A stretch of DNA of 64,000 nt from Roseomonas sp. Lineage in GTDB: Bacteria; Pseudomonadota; Alphaproteobacteria; Acetobacterales; Acetobacteraceae. Each line of letters opens with the position of its first letter. The first letter of the stretch is position 1. Of this stretch, positions 9,116 to 21,155 are shown piece after piece. Both the position numbers and the translations under genes were made by a program. The stretch is from positions 16,233 to 80,232 of the forward strand of contig JADCFQ010000009.1 in NCBI GenBank assembly GCA_020249435.1, in the 5' to 3' direction. The notes beneath the pieces are model-generated. The model was not told the DNA's origin. It searched no databases and saw only the letters and a program-made list of their open reading frames with translations.

Positions 9116-9819
9116 GGCCCCGGCCTCAAGACATAACCACGATGGCGAATGGTCTGGATGAAGCGCGGCTCACGCGGGTCTGGTTCCACCTTGCGGCGGA
9201 GCCTGGTGACTTGCACATCAATCGCGCGTTCGCCGGCATCAGGTGTGCCAAGCGCTTCACCAATATCCTCACGGCTCAAAATATCACCGGCACGCCGCGC
9301 GAGGGCTTGCAGCAGCGCAGCCTCACCACCTGTCAGGCGAATAATGCCATCCGGGCCGCGCAATTCCGCGCGTTCAATGTCAAACCAGCGATTGCCGATC
9401 TGCATCGGCGCCAGGCTATGCGGCGCGGCAGGGGCGGGCGCGGCGCGGCGCAAAATCGTGCGAATGCGCAACGCCAATTCACGCGGATCGAAAGGCTTGG
9501 CCAGGTAATCATCCACGCCCTGTTCAAGCCCTGCGATGCGATCATCCGGCGCACCGCGCGCAGTCAGCATCAGGATCGGCACTTCCTGCCCTTCGGCACG
9601 CAAGGCGGCGGTCAATTCCAACCCTGTCTCACCGGGCATCATCACATCCAAAACCAGCAGATCAAACGCCATATCCGCCAGCGCCGCACGTGCGGCGGCA
9701 GCGTTTTCTGCGGTGCTGACGCGAAAGCCCTGTTCGGTCAGAAAGCGCTGCAACAACGCGCGCAGCCGCGCATCATCATCCACCACCAGAATATGGGCGG
9801 GATCTTCCTGGCCGTTCAT
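9112..9819 (-). CDS. OmpR-family response regulator (PetR-like)
   Basis: A 235-aa two-domain regulator. The receiver has acidic pocket DDD (14-16), phospho-acceptor D58 in LLVLDVMMPGETG, T in MLTARG, and K in YLAKPFDPREL. The C-terminal winged helix (about 135-233) has the typical DIQVTRLRRKVE-like recognition segment (here DVQVTRLRRKVEPDP) and the terminal wing RGYVLRPG. It overlaps both neighbours by 4 nt, so MarR protein, regulator and kinase are translated as a unit. The order MarR-OmpR recalls petP-petR of Rhodobacter, which control cytochrome bc1; that functional link is inference. Confidence 0.93.
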   Translation of the reverse strand: MNGQEDPAHILVVDDDARLRALLQRFLTEQGFRVSTAENAAAARAALADMAFDLLVLDVMMPGETGLELTAALRAEGQEVPILMLTARGAPDDRIAGLEQGVDDYLAKPFDPRELALRIRTILRRAAPAPAAPHSLAPMQIGNRWFDIERAELRGPDGIIRLTGGEAALLQALARRAGDILSREDIGEALGTPDAGERAIDVQVTRLRRKVEPDPREPRFIQTIRHRGYVLRPGP

Positions 9820-10379
9820 CGCCTGCTGCCCTCAGCCTCTGGCCCTTCCAAGCGCGCGAGGCTCGCTTGCGCGTCTTCCCCCATCAGCCCGCGCATGACG
9901 CGCCGAAAACCTTCCACCGCGGCGGGGCCGGCTTCACGATAGGCGCGCATGACAGTCTCTCGCTGGCGTTCGAACAGCTGCCGTTCCAAAGCGACACCTT
10001 TTTCCGTCAGCGTCAGGCGCCTTTGCCGCCGGTCGCTCTCACCCGGCGCCTGGACCACATAGCCATCGCTCATCAGCGGTTGCAGAACGCGCCCCAGGCT
10101 TTGCTTGGTGATCCCTAGAATGCCGAGCAATTCACCCACGGTAATGCCAGGCCGGCGCCCGACAAAATGCAGCACACGATGATGCGCGCGGCCCATATCC
10201 AGCGTGGCGAGGATCTCATCCGCCCCGGCGGTGAAATCGCGATAGCCAAAAAACAGCAAATCCTGCGCAAGGCGGAGTTCCTCTTCGCGCAGGAACAGCA
10301 GATTGCGACCGGCCGGCAGGGCGCGTGCCTCGGCCATTTCCGCAATATTCGTGCTGCCCCGTGTCGGCATTGCCCGCAT
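9816..10379 (-). CDS. MarR-family transcriptional regulator (PetP-like)
   Basis: A 187-aa winged-helix MarR protein. It has a dimerisation N-terminus (LFLREEELRLAQDLLFFGYRDF), helix-turn-helix PGITVGELLGILGITKQSLGRVLQPL, and wing DGYVVQAPGESDRRQRRLTLTEKG. The open frame reaches a TTG at 10424, but ATG 10379 (MRAMPTRG) is preferred; ATG 10370 or 10337 are alternatives. Its stop overlaps the response regulator start by 4 nt. Divergent from the Bug-type binding protein, with about 120 bp between. The arrangement matches petPR operons. Confidence 0.88.
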   Translation of the reverse strand: MRAMPTRGSTNIAEMAEARALPAGRNLLFLREEELRLAQDLLFFGYRDFTAGADEILATLDMGRAHHRVLHFVGRRPGITVGELLGILGITKQSLGRVLQPLMSDGYVVQAPGESDRRQRRLTLTEKGVALERQLFERQRETVMRAYREAGPAAVEGFRRVMRGLMGEDAQASLARLEGPEAEGSRR

Positions 10380-10500
10380 CCCCGTTTGGACAGGATTATT
10401 GACGCATTCGCGGCACCTGTCCAACCCAAAGCGACCGCGCTTGGCAAGGCGCGGGCAGGCTCTCTATATGCCGCCCATCATTGATGCCGGAGAAAAACCC

Positions 10501-11472
10501 ATGATCAGCCGTCGCCCCTTGCTGGCCGCCGCCTTGCTGGCCGCTCCTTCCATCGCCCGCGCCCAGGGCGAATGGCCGGCGCGCCCGGTGCGCGTGATTG
10601 TGCCCTGGCCGCCGGGCGGGTCCACGGATGTGCTGGTGCGGATTTATTGCGAATTGATGCAGCCGATCCTGGGGCAGAATTTCATCATCGAAAACCGCCC
10701 CGGCGCGGGCGGGAATATCGGCATTGATGCGACCGCCAAGGCAGCGCCGGATGGCTATACCATGGGCATCGCTTCCGTGGGCCATTTGGTGATCAACAAC
10801 TTCCTTTATGCTCGCCTGCCTTATGACCCGGCGAGGGACCTTATGCCGGTCGGCATTGCCTGGGATTTGCCCAATGTTGTTGTCGTGTCATCCCAACATA
10901 ATCCCTCGCGCAGCCTGGCGGATTTCACTGGCTGGGTGCGCGCCAAGCGTGGCGGCTTTACCTATGGCTCACCCGGTGTCGGCACCACGGGGCATTTGAC
11001 CGGCGCGCTTTTCGCCGGGCGCGTGAATGTAGAAGGGACCCATGTGCCCTTCCGTGGCGCGGCGCAAATTATCCCCGCCATGCTGTCGGGTGATCTCGAT
11101 TCCGCTTTGGATAACCTCGCCTCCTATGTGCCGGTTATTCAGGAAGGGCGGATGCGGGCGCTGGCCGTAACCTCTGCGGCGCGCTGGCCGACCATGCCGG
11201 ATGTGCCCACCATGGCCGAGGCAGGGCTTGCGGATTTCGTGGTTTCCTCCTGGCAGGGTTTTGTCTTTCCGGCCGGCACGCCGCGCATCGCGATTGCACG
11301 CGTGAATGGCGCGCTGCGGCGCATTGTTGCCGACCCCGCCGTGAAGGACCGTTTTCTGCGTGTGGGGGCCGAGGCCGTGTGGTCCACCCCGGAAGACATG
11401 ATCGCCCGCGCGCAGCGTGAACGCCCCATTTGGCAGGAAGCGGTGCGGGTTTCCGGCGCGCGGCTGGAATAG
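10501..11472 (+). CDS. Bug-family tripartite tricarboxylate transporter substrate-binding protein
   Basis: A 323-aa periplasmic solute-binding protein of the TctC/Bug family. The signal peptide MISRRPLLAAALLAAPSIARA ends before Q22. Family signatures are RVIVPWPPGGSTD, the dimer/ligand motif ENRPGAGGNIG, and GYTMGIASVGH. ATG 10501 is preferred over a longer upstream frame because GGAG precedes it and a clean signal peptide results. Orphan Bug proteins without TctA/TctB next to them are common in this group, and no membrane subunits are visible here. The ligand (an organic acid typically) cannot be told. Confidence 0.92.
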   Translation: MISRRPLLAAALLAAPSIARAQGEWPARPVRVIVPWPPGGSTDVLVRIYCELMQPILGQNFIIENRPGAGGNIGIDATAKAAPDGYTMGIASVGHLVINNFLYARLPYDPARDLMPVGIAWDLPNVVVVSSQHNPSRSLADFTGWVRAKRGGFTYGSPGVGTTGHLTGALFAGRVNVEGTHVPFRGAAQIIPAMLSGDLDSALDNLASYVPVIQEGRMRALAVTSAARWPTMPDVPTMAEAGLADFVVSSWQGFVFPAGTPRIAIARVNGALRRIVADPAVKDRFLRVGAEAVWSTPEDMIARAQRERPIWQEAVRVSGARLE

Positions 11473-11478
11473 CAGCGC

Positions 11479-12123
11479 GTGACGCCTACCGCCATCTGGG
11501 GCAATGCGCTGTTCATTGACCACGCCATCCTCCGCCTTGGTTGGCGCAATTGGGGCGTGGTGGCCCCTGGGCGGCTTTATCGGTCCAACCACCCGCTGCC
11601 CTGGCAAATGCGTCAGGCGGCGCGGCATCATGGCATTCGCACCATCATTAATCTGCGCGGCAATCGCGCCGATTGCGGCGCGGATGCACTCAGCCGGGCC
11701 GAAGCGGCGCGGCTTGGCCTGGCGCATATAGACGCCCCTTTCGAAAGCCGTGGTGCGCCGCATAAGGACCGCATTCTAAGGCTTGCGGGCATTTTCCAGG
11801 ATATGGAAGAACCGGCGCTGATCCATTGCAAATCCGGGGCGGATCGCACCGGGCTCGCCGCCGGCATCTGGCTTTTGCTGCAAGGCCGCCCGGTGCAGGA
11901 GGCTTTGGCCCAGCTTTCGCTCCGCCATGGCCATGTTGCCGCAGCGCGCACGGGCATTCTGGATGCCTTCTTCAAAAGCTTCGCTGCCTTCCAGCGTGAA
12001 AGCCCCGAGGTTCCCTTCCTGGATTGGCTGCGCGATACCTATTCGGAAGCGACCTTGCGTGAGAGTTTTTCCAGCAACCCTTGGGCTGATCGGCTGGTAG
12101 ACCAAGTGCTGCGACGGGAATGA
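11479..12123 (+). CDS. Protein tyrosine/dual-specificity phosphatase family protein
   Basis: A 214-aa cysteine-based phosphatase. The P-loop HCKSGADRTG supplies nucleophile C117 and arginine R123 (CX5R). Upstream, GRLYRSNHPLPWQM and IINLRGN are typical of the bacterial tyrosine phosphatase family PF13350/DSP-like. A GTG start at 11479 lies 6 nt after the upstream binding-protein stop, so the two may be cotranscribed. No signal peptide is evident. The substrate is unknown; it might act on a phosphosugar, phosphoinositide-like compound or protein. Confidence 0.85.
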   Translation: MTPTAIWGNALFIDHAILRLGWRNWGVVAPGRLYRSNHPLPWQMRQAARHHGIRTIINLRGNRADCGADALSRAEAARLGLAHIDAPFESRGAPHKDRILRLAGIFQDMEEPALIHCKSGADRTGLAAGIWLLLQGRPVQEALAQLSLRHGHVAAARTGILDAFFKSFAAFQRESPEVPFLDWLRDTYSEATLRESFSSNPWADRLVDQVLRRE

Positions 12124-12307
12124 TTTCGACAATCCAGCCTTTATTTCGCCTCTTTTTGCATCGCACCAATTCAAATAAACCAATATCTTGCGATGAAACA
12201 TGCAGAAACAAGGCTTGAATCGCTTTTGGCAAACCGTCATGGGAAAGTAACACTGGGTTGATGAGGACCGCGCTTCCCGCGCAGCTTTCAGCCTGGAACA
12301 GAAGGGT

Positions 12308-13240
12308 ATGATGGACGGTTTTCTTCCCGCGGAACATGGTCGGCGAAAGACCCTCAAGGCCCCAATCGGCTGCGTGGGTGATGGGCTGCATTCCGGCCGC
12401 CGGATTTCCCTTACCATGCACCCCGCCGCCGCCGGCGCGGGCATTCAGTTCCGCCGCATCGATCTTGGTGTGGATATTCCGGCGCGCTTTGATTTCGTGA
12501 CCGATACGCGGCTTTGCACGACCATCGCGGCACCCACCGCGCCGGCAGCGCGCATCGGCACCATTGAACACATCATGGCGGCCCTTGCAGGGTCAGGCAT
12601 TGATGATGCCATCATTGAAGTGGATGGGCCGGAAATTCCCATTCTGGATGGCTCCGCCGCGCCCTTCCTGTTCCTGATTGATTGCGCCGGCATCGCGACG
12701 AGCGCCGCGCCGCGCCAGATGATCGAAGTGCTGCGCCCGGTTCGCGTGGAAGATGCCCAGGGCGCCTTTGCCGAATTGCACCCGAATGCCGAACCGGCCT
12801 TCGACGCCACGGTGGAAATTGACTACCCCAATACTGCCATTGGCCATCAAGCGCTGAGTTTCCGCCTGACGCCCGAAGCCTTCCGGGCAAATGTGGCGGA
12901 TTCCCGTACTTTTGGCCTCGCGGAAGATGTCGCACGCCTGCATGAAGCCGGCCTTGCCCTTGGCGGCAGCCTGGATAATGCGGTGGTCGTGGATGGCATG
13001 ACCATTCTGAACCCCGGCGGGCTCCGCCATGTGGATGAATTCATCCGCCATAAGGTGCTGGATTTGGTGGGTGATCTTGCCCTGGCCGGCGCGCCGCTCC
13101 GCGCCCGTTTCATCGGCAGCCGGTCCGGCCATGCGCTGAACAACCAGCTTTTGCGCGCCCTTTTCGCCGATGCCAGCGCCTGGCGCTGGGTGGGTGGCGC
13201 TGCCACCCCAGCCAAGCAAAAGGCCCCGGCCTTCGCCTGA
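12308..13240 (+). CDS. lpxC: UDP-3-O-acyl-N-acetylglucosamine deacetylase
   Basis: LpxC catalyses the committed zinc-dependent step of lipid A synthesis. The 310-aa length fits. Seen are the substrate loop GDGLHSGRRISLTMHPA, zinc histidine in IEHIMAAL, IPILDGSAAPF, and the second zinc/catalytic block RHKVLDLVGDLALAG plus SGHALNNQLL. It is preceded by a 184-bp gene-free stretch (12124-12307) that is more AT-rich than its surroundings and probably holds its promoter; no clear hairpin was seen there. bamD follows 82 bp downstream, keeping envelope biogenesis genes together. Confidence 0.97.
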   Translation: MMDGFLPAEHGRRKTLKAPIGCVGDGLHSGRRISLTMHPAAAGAGIQFRRIDLGVDIPARFDFVTDTRLCTTIAAPTAPAARIGTIEHIMAALAGSGIDDAIIEVDGPEIPILDGSAAPFLFLIDCAGIATSAAPRQMIEVLRPVRVEDAQGAFAELHPNAEPAFDATVEIDYPNTAIGHQALSFRLTPEAFRANVADSRTFGLAEDVARLHEAGLALGGSLDNAVVVDGMTILNPGGLRHVDEFIRHKVLDLVGDLALAGAPLRARFIGSRSGHALNNQLLRALFADASAWRWVGGAATPAKQKAPAFA

Positions 13241-13322
13241 ATACGCATCTTTGGCCAAGGGTGATTTCACCCAAGGCCATTCTGCCCTATATCAACGGCG
13301 TCTTTCTGTTGAACCGGGATTC

Positions 13323-14165
13323 ATGCGCCGCTTCCTGCCGATAGCCCTGCTTCTGACCCTTGCCGCTTGCGGCGGTTCAGGCCCAACGAACACCACCGGT
13401 GCGGACCCCTCCCTCACGCGCCGCGCTACCGCCAATGCGGCGGATGAGGAGCCGCAGCAGCTCTATGCCCTTGGCATGCAAAACTTGCGCGCGCGCAACT
13501 ATGCCCGCGCGGTTGAGTATTTCGATTCGATTGAGCGTGAGCACCCCTATTCCACCTGGTCCACCAGCGCCAAGCTGATGGCGGCCTATACGGAATATCT
13601 GCGCAATCGCTACACGGAAGCGATTGGCGCCTTGGATCGCTTCATTCAATTGCACCCGGCGCATCGCGACATCGCCTACGCCTATTACCTGCGCGCGCTG
13701 TCGCAATACGAACAAATCACCGATGCGCAGCGTGACCAGCGCCAGACGACCATTGCGATTGCTTCCTTGCAGGAAGTCATCAACCGCTTCCCCGATAGCG
13801 CCTATGCCCGCGATGCCCGGCTGAAGATTGATCTCGGCCGAGACCATTTGGCCGGCAAGGAAATGACTGTTGGGCGCTTCTATCAGCGCCAGGGCCTGCA
13901 TCAGGCCGCCATTGGCCGCTATCGCCGCGTGGTGGAGGATTTCCAGACCACCAACCACGTCCCCGAAGCCTTGCATCGGCTGGTGGAAATCTACCTGAAT
14001 CTTGGCCTGACGGAAGAAGCGCGCCGCAATGCTGCCGTGCTTGGCTATAACTACCCCGGCAGCGATTGGTATGCCGATAGCTATGCGCTGCTGGTCGCCG
14101 CCGGCGCCGAAGCGCGTGGTGAGCGTCCCGGCTTTGTCAGCCGGATGCTGAACCGTATTTTCTGA
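13323..14165 (+). CDS. bamD: Outer membrane protein assembly factor BamD (lipoprotein)
   Basis: A 280-aa TPR lipoprotein of the BamD/ComL family, part of the BAM complex inserting beta-barrels. The lipobox TLAAC places the acylated cysteine at C16, hence the choice of ATG 13323 instead of an in-frame ATG at 13170 inside lpxC. TPR-like helices follow (LYALGMQNLRARNYARAVEY; YPYSTWSTSAKL-like region; DIAYAYYLRALSQYEQI). Downstream recN starts after 18 nt, an order seen in many alphaproteobacteria (lpxC-bamD-recN). Confidence 0.95.
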   Translation: MRRFLPIALLLTLAACGGSGPTNTTGADPSLTRRATANAADEEPQQLYALGMQNLRARNYARAVEYFDSIEREHPYSTWSTSAKLMAAYTEYLRNRYTEAIGALDRFIQLHPAHRDIAYAYYLRALSQYEQITDAQRDQRQTTIAIASLQEVINRFPDSAYARDARLKIDLGRDHLAGKEMTVGRFYQRQGLHQAAIGRYRRVVEDFQTTNHVPEALHRLVEIYLNLGLTEEARRNAAVLGYNYPGSDWYADSYALLVAAGAEARGERPGFVSRMLNRIF

Positions 14166-14183
14166 GCACGGGGCGGCGCGCCG

Positions 14184-17977
<3,794 letters not shown>

Positions 17978-17982
17978 TCCGC

Positions 17983-18077
17983 GTAGAGCGTGTTGCGTTC
18001 ACATGTGTTCACGCCACCCGCTCTACCTCGTTGTTTTTCGAGCATCTTCACACGTTCAGATTTTCCATCTGAACGTG
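17983..18077. repeat. Palindromic intergenic repeat mosaic
   Basis: Between the convergent ligA and pepP genes are two palindromes. The first (17983-18026) is bounded by GTAGAGCG and CGCTCTAC, with an imperfect centre around CACATGTG. The second (18051-18077) is a perfect 11-bp inverted repeat, CACGTTCAGAT-TTTCC-ATCTGAACGTG. The second has the look of dispersed intergenic palindromes I recall from alphaproteobacterial genomes, but copy number cannot be checked here. It could also end transcription from both sides; no T tract is adjacent. Confidence 0.7.
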
Positions 18078-18135
18078 ATCTGCTCTCGGTCGCATGACCG
18101 AAGCGGTGAATCAGTCGCCCAAAGCGAAATCACTT

Positions 18136-19902
18136 CTAAATCGGCGCGCAAGCCGCCCGCAACCAGGCAGCGGTTGCGCCATCCAAATGCGTCGCCACCT
18201 CAGCCGCCACACGCGCGTGATAGGCATTCAGCCAATCACTCTCAGCCACCGTCAGTAGGGCGGGTTCGATCAGTGCGCGATCAAACGGCGCCAGCGTCAG
18301 GGTTTCGAATTCCAAAAATGGCTTGGCAGCGCCAGTAATCTCGGCCTTTTGCACCAGCAGCAGATTTTCCAGCCGAATGCCGAATTCGCCCGTGGCGTAA
18401 TAGCCAGGCTCATTCGATAGAATCATGCCCTCCGCCAAAGCCACCACACGCGCCGCGCGGCTGAAAGCGGCCGGGCCTTCATGCACGGAAAGATAGGAAC
18501 CAACGCCATGGCCGGTGCCGTGATCATAATCCAAGCCCGCATCCCATAACGGGCGGCGCGCCAGCGCATCCAAATGCGGGCCGGCAACACCTGCAGGAAA
18601 GCGCAAGGTGGCCAGCGCAATATGCCCCTTCAGCACGCGCGTGACACATTCACGCAAACGCTGCGGTGCGGCGCCCGGCCCGGTCCAGAGCGTGCGCGTG
18701 ATATCCGTGGTGCCGTCCAGATATTGCCCACCCGAATCGATCAAATAGCATTCATTCGGGTAGATGGCGCGATGGCTCGCCTCCGTCGCGCGGTAATGCA
18801 CAATGGCGCCGTTTTCGCCGGCGCCGCTGATTGCGGGGAAGCTTTCCGCTTGGAACAACGGCACGTCGCGGCGAAACGCCAATAGCTGCGCGGCGGCGGA
18901 GATTTCATTCAAGCCGCCCTTTGGCGCTTCTTCCGCAAACCAACGCAGGAAGCGCGCCATCGCCACCGCATCGCGCTGATGCGCCGCGCGGGCACCTTGC
19001 TGTTCCACAGCATTCTTGCAGGCGCGCGGCATGCGGCAGGGGTCTTCGCCCGCGCGGATTTCAGCGCCCGCTTCACGCAGCCAATCGGTGAACCAGGCCG
19101 GCGTTGCCTCCCGGTCAATGCGCACACGCTTGCCCTTCAAGGCACGCAACGCCGCCGGCATGGCATCGCGCGGCGCGACGGCCACCGCATTGCCAAGATA
19201 GGCGCGCGTATCATGGTCCAGCTTCGCCGGGTCCATGAACAACGACACTGTTCCATCCGCAAACAGCAAGGCAAATCCAAGCGCGAGTGGCGTATGGTCC
19301 AAATCGCCGCCGCGAATATTCAACAGCCACGCGATGGAATGCGCATCGGCCAGCACCACCCCATCCTCACCCGCCGCGCGCAATTCGGCTGCCGCTTCGG
19401 CACGCTTTTCCGGGGATGGCTTGCCGGCATAGGAAAGCGGATGCGCCCGCGCCGGCGCTTCCGGCGCGCGGGGACGGTCCGGCCAAATCGCATCAATCGG
19501 GTTTGCGGGCAGCGCGCGGAAAGTCACCCCTGGGCGGCGCAGCCGGTCCAAGGCCGGTTCGCTATGCAGCCAGGGATCATAGCCAATCACCAGCCCTTCG
19601 CCATACGCGGCGAGCCATTCGGCGGGCGGTTCTTCCGTGATGTGGCGCGGTTCCCAATGCGCGACATCAATCTGGTTGCGCAATTGCAGCGTATAGCGGC
19701 CATCAGAAAACACCGCCGCCTGGCGCGGCAGCACAATCGCCAACCCCGCACTGCCGGTGAAGCCCGTCAGCCAGGCCAGCCTTTCGGCGGAACGCGGCAC
19801 ATATTCGCCGAGATGCTCATCCGCGCGCGGGATCAGGAAGCCCTGCACCCCCATGCGTGCGAGTTCGGCGCGGAGTGCGCCCAAGCGTTCAGCCCTGTTC
19901 AT
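18136..19902 (-). CDS. Aminopeptidase P family (M24) metallopeptidase
   Basis: A 588-aa long-form Xaa-Pro aminopeptidase. It has two creatinase-like N-terminal domains and a C-terminal pita-bread M24 domain. Dinuclear metal ligands are visible: D in IDSGGQYLDGTTDITRT (two aspartates), H in HGTGHGVGSYLSVHEGP, and glutamates in SNEPGYY and GIRLENL. ATG 19902 (MNRAERLGAL) is chosen over a start three codons earlier. The long three-domain form resembles eukaryotic XPNPEP1 and is common in alphaproteobacteria. It converges on ligA and diverges from the DUF1127 gene. Confidence 0.93.
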   Translation of the reverse strand: MNRAERLGALRAELARMGVQGFLIPRADEHLGEYVPRSAERLAWLTGFTGSAGLAIVLPRQAAVFSDGRYTLQLRNQIDVAHWEPRHITEEPPAEWLAAYGEGLVIGYDPWLHSEPALDRLRRPGVTFRALPANPIDAIWPDRPRAPEAPARAHPLSYAGKPSPEKRAEAAAELRAAGEDGVVLADAHSIAWLLNIRGGDLDHTPLALGFALLFADGTVSLFMDPAKLDHDTRAYLGNAVAVAPRDAMPAALRALKGKRVRIDREATPAWFTDWLREAGAEIRAGEDPCRMPRACKNAVEQQGARAAHQRDAVAMARFLRWFAEEAPKGGLNEISAAAQLLAFRRDVPLFQAESFPAISGAGENGAIVHYRATEASHRAIYPNECYLIDSGGQYLDGTTDITRTLWTGPGAAPQRLRECVTRVLKGHIALATLRFPAGVAGPHLDALARRPLWDAGLDYDHGTGHGVGSYLSVHEGPAAFSRAARVVALAEGMILSNEPGYYATGEFGIRLENLLLVQKAEITGAAKPFLEFETLTLAPFDRALIEPALLTVAESDWLNAYHARVAAEVATHLDGATAAWLRAACAPI

Positions 19903-20082
19903 GCACACCACCTGACCAAATGTTTCTCAATTGTTGCATGGCTTCCTATGGAATCATGCGTATGACGCATATCTCTACTGTTGTCTTCGCGCATCACCTG
20001 TGCCCCGGAAGCCTCTATATCATCACCTATCGGACAGCGATCCTGCCCTATCGGGTGGCGCCTCCGCAAAGGAAAGCTAAAC

Positions 20083-20418
20083 ATGAACACGCATTTCGCC
20101 AATCTCGAAACCAGCCTCTCGGCCCGCGCCGCGACGATTGAGGCTATTCACCGCGAAGCCGCCGCCGCCCGCGCCACCGCACGGAAGCAGGCATTCGGCC
20201 ATGCCTTCAAGATGATCGGGGCCGGCATCGGCGCCGTGCTGACCGCCATCGCCACCTGGCCGACCCGCCGCGACACCTATAGGGCGCTGGATCAGCTTTC
20301 GGACAAGCAGCTTGCTGATATCGGGCTGGATCGTGGCGACATCAGCCGCGTTTTTGAACCGGGCTTCGCTTTGCAAGCCGCCAATGATGGCGCCCTGCCG
20401 GCGGGGCGCGCTGCCTAA
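20083..20418 (+). CDS. DUF1127 domain-containing small protein
   Basis: A 111-aa protein whose C-terminal half carries the DUF1127/YjiS motif: TYRALDQLSDKQLADIGLDRGDI (about 65-87). The N-terminal half is an Ala/Arg-rich helix. In other alphaproteobacteria YjiS-like proteins act in RNA turnover, carbon or phosphate metabolism; no specific role can be assigned here. ATG 20083 follows AAAGGAAAG. The 171-bp gap upstream (19912-20082) holds an inverted repeat ATGCGT-ATG-ACGCAT at 19956-19970, a possible operator for either divergent gene. Confidence 0.85.
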   Translation: MNTHFANLETSLSARAATIEAIHREAAAARATARKQAFGHAFKMIGAGIGAVLTAIATWPTRRDTYRALDQLSDKQLADIGLDRGDISRVFEPGFALQAANDGALPAGRAA

Positions 20419-21155
20419 CCCCGAAATATCCTGCGCAGCCAGGATTTCAGGCCGCCCCCCTCGGGCGGCCTTTTTTTTGGTTGGTGTGTCACATGCGGCC
20501 GACGGGCTGGGGGGGCGATGGCGGATGCAATACTATGCCGCCCGGCATCTTCCGCCGTAATCAACCGCGCTTCCAAAGCCGCAACCTGCGCCACGGCTTC
20601 CGGCGGATCGCTCGCCGCCAGGGCTTCCGCGGCGGCTTCGGCTTCAGCGAAATCGCCCGCACGGCGCAGCGCATCAATCACGCGCACGGATTGTTCAGCA
20701 TCCAAAGCGGGGCCGCTTCGCCATAGCGCGACCGCTTCGCGCCGCCAAAGCCGCGCCAGATCGTCGCGATTGAGGTCATCCGCCACCCACGCCGCATGCA
20801 GTGTGGCCTCGGCCGCCGCATGCAGGGCGCCGGTTTCTTCCAGCACATGCGCCCAGGCCAGAAAGCGACGCGCCAAAACTGGATGCGCCGTATCGGCGAT
20901 CAGCGCGCGATAGGGTGCCGCTGCCACGGCCTGCGCGGCAGCGGGATGGGCTTCCGCAATATCGGGCGCGGCATAGCCGCAATGCGGGCAGGCTTGCAGC
21001 CAGCGCGCCATGGTGGACCGCACCGGCTCCCCAGGGCGCAAATCAAGATCGGGCGCCTGTTCCGGCACGGGCGGGCGAAAGCCTGGTTGGCGGCTTTCTT
21101 GGCCGCATACCCCGCAGCGCTTTTCCCGCCCCGCCGATGTTGGCGCCGCTGCCAT
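20415..21155 (-). CDS. Zinc-ribbon-containing protein of unknown function (DUF2225-like)
   Basis: I do not recognise a definite family. The 246-aa protein opens with a probable zinc ribbon: CGVCGQ (15-20) paired with CPHCGY (55-60). The remainder is an Ala-rich helical repeat (about 75-210) that looks TPR-like, and the tail is basic (KKRPPEGGGLKSWLRRIFRG). The zinc-ribbon-plus-helical layout resembles DUF2225 proteins. Its start overlaps the ppdK stop by 1 nt (TAATG), so it is translated with ppdK. The terminator of the opposite gene is embedded in its 3' end. Confidence 0.7.
   Translation of the reverse strand: MAAAPTSAGREKRCGVCGQESRQPGFRPPVPEQAPDLDLRPGEPVRSTMARWLQACPHCGYAAPDIAEAHPAAAQAVAAAPYRALIADTAHPVLARRFLAWAHVLEETGALHAAAEATLHAAWVADDLNRDDLARLWRREAVALWRSGPALDAEQSVRVIDALRRAGDFAEAEAAAEALAASDPPEAVAQVAALEARLITAEDAGRHSIASAIAPPARRPHVTHQPKKRPPEGGGLKSWLRRIFRG
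20450..20478 (+). terminator. Rho-independent terminator after the DUF1127 gene
   Basis: GGCCGCCC (20450-20457), a 5-nt loop, GGGCGGCC (20463-20470), then eight T residues. It is canonical for the + strand and 32 bp after the DUF1127 stop. It lies inside the 3' coding end of the convergent zinc-ribbon gene, whose stop is at 20415. Confidence 0.9.
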
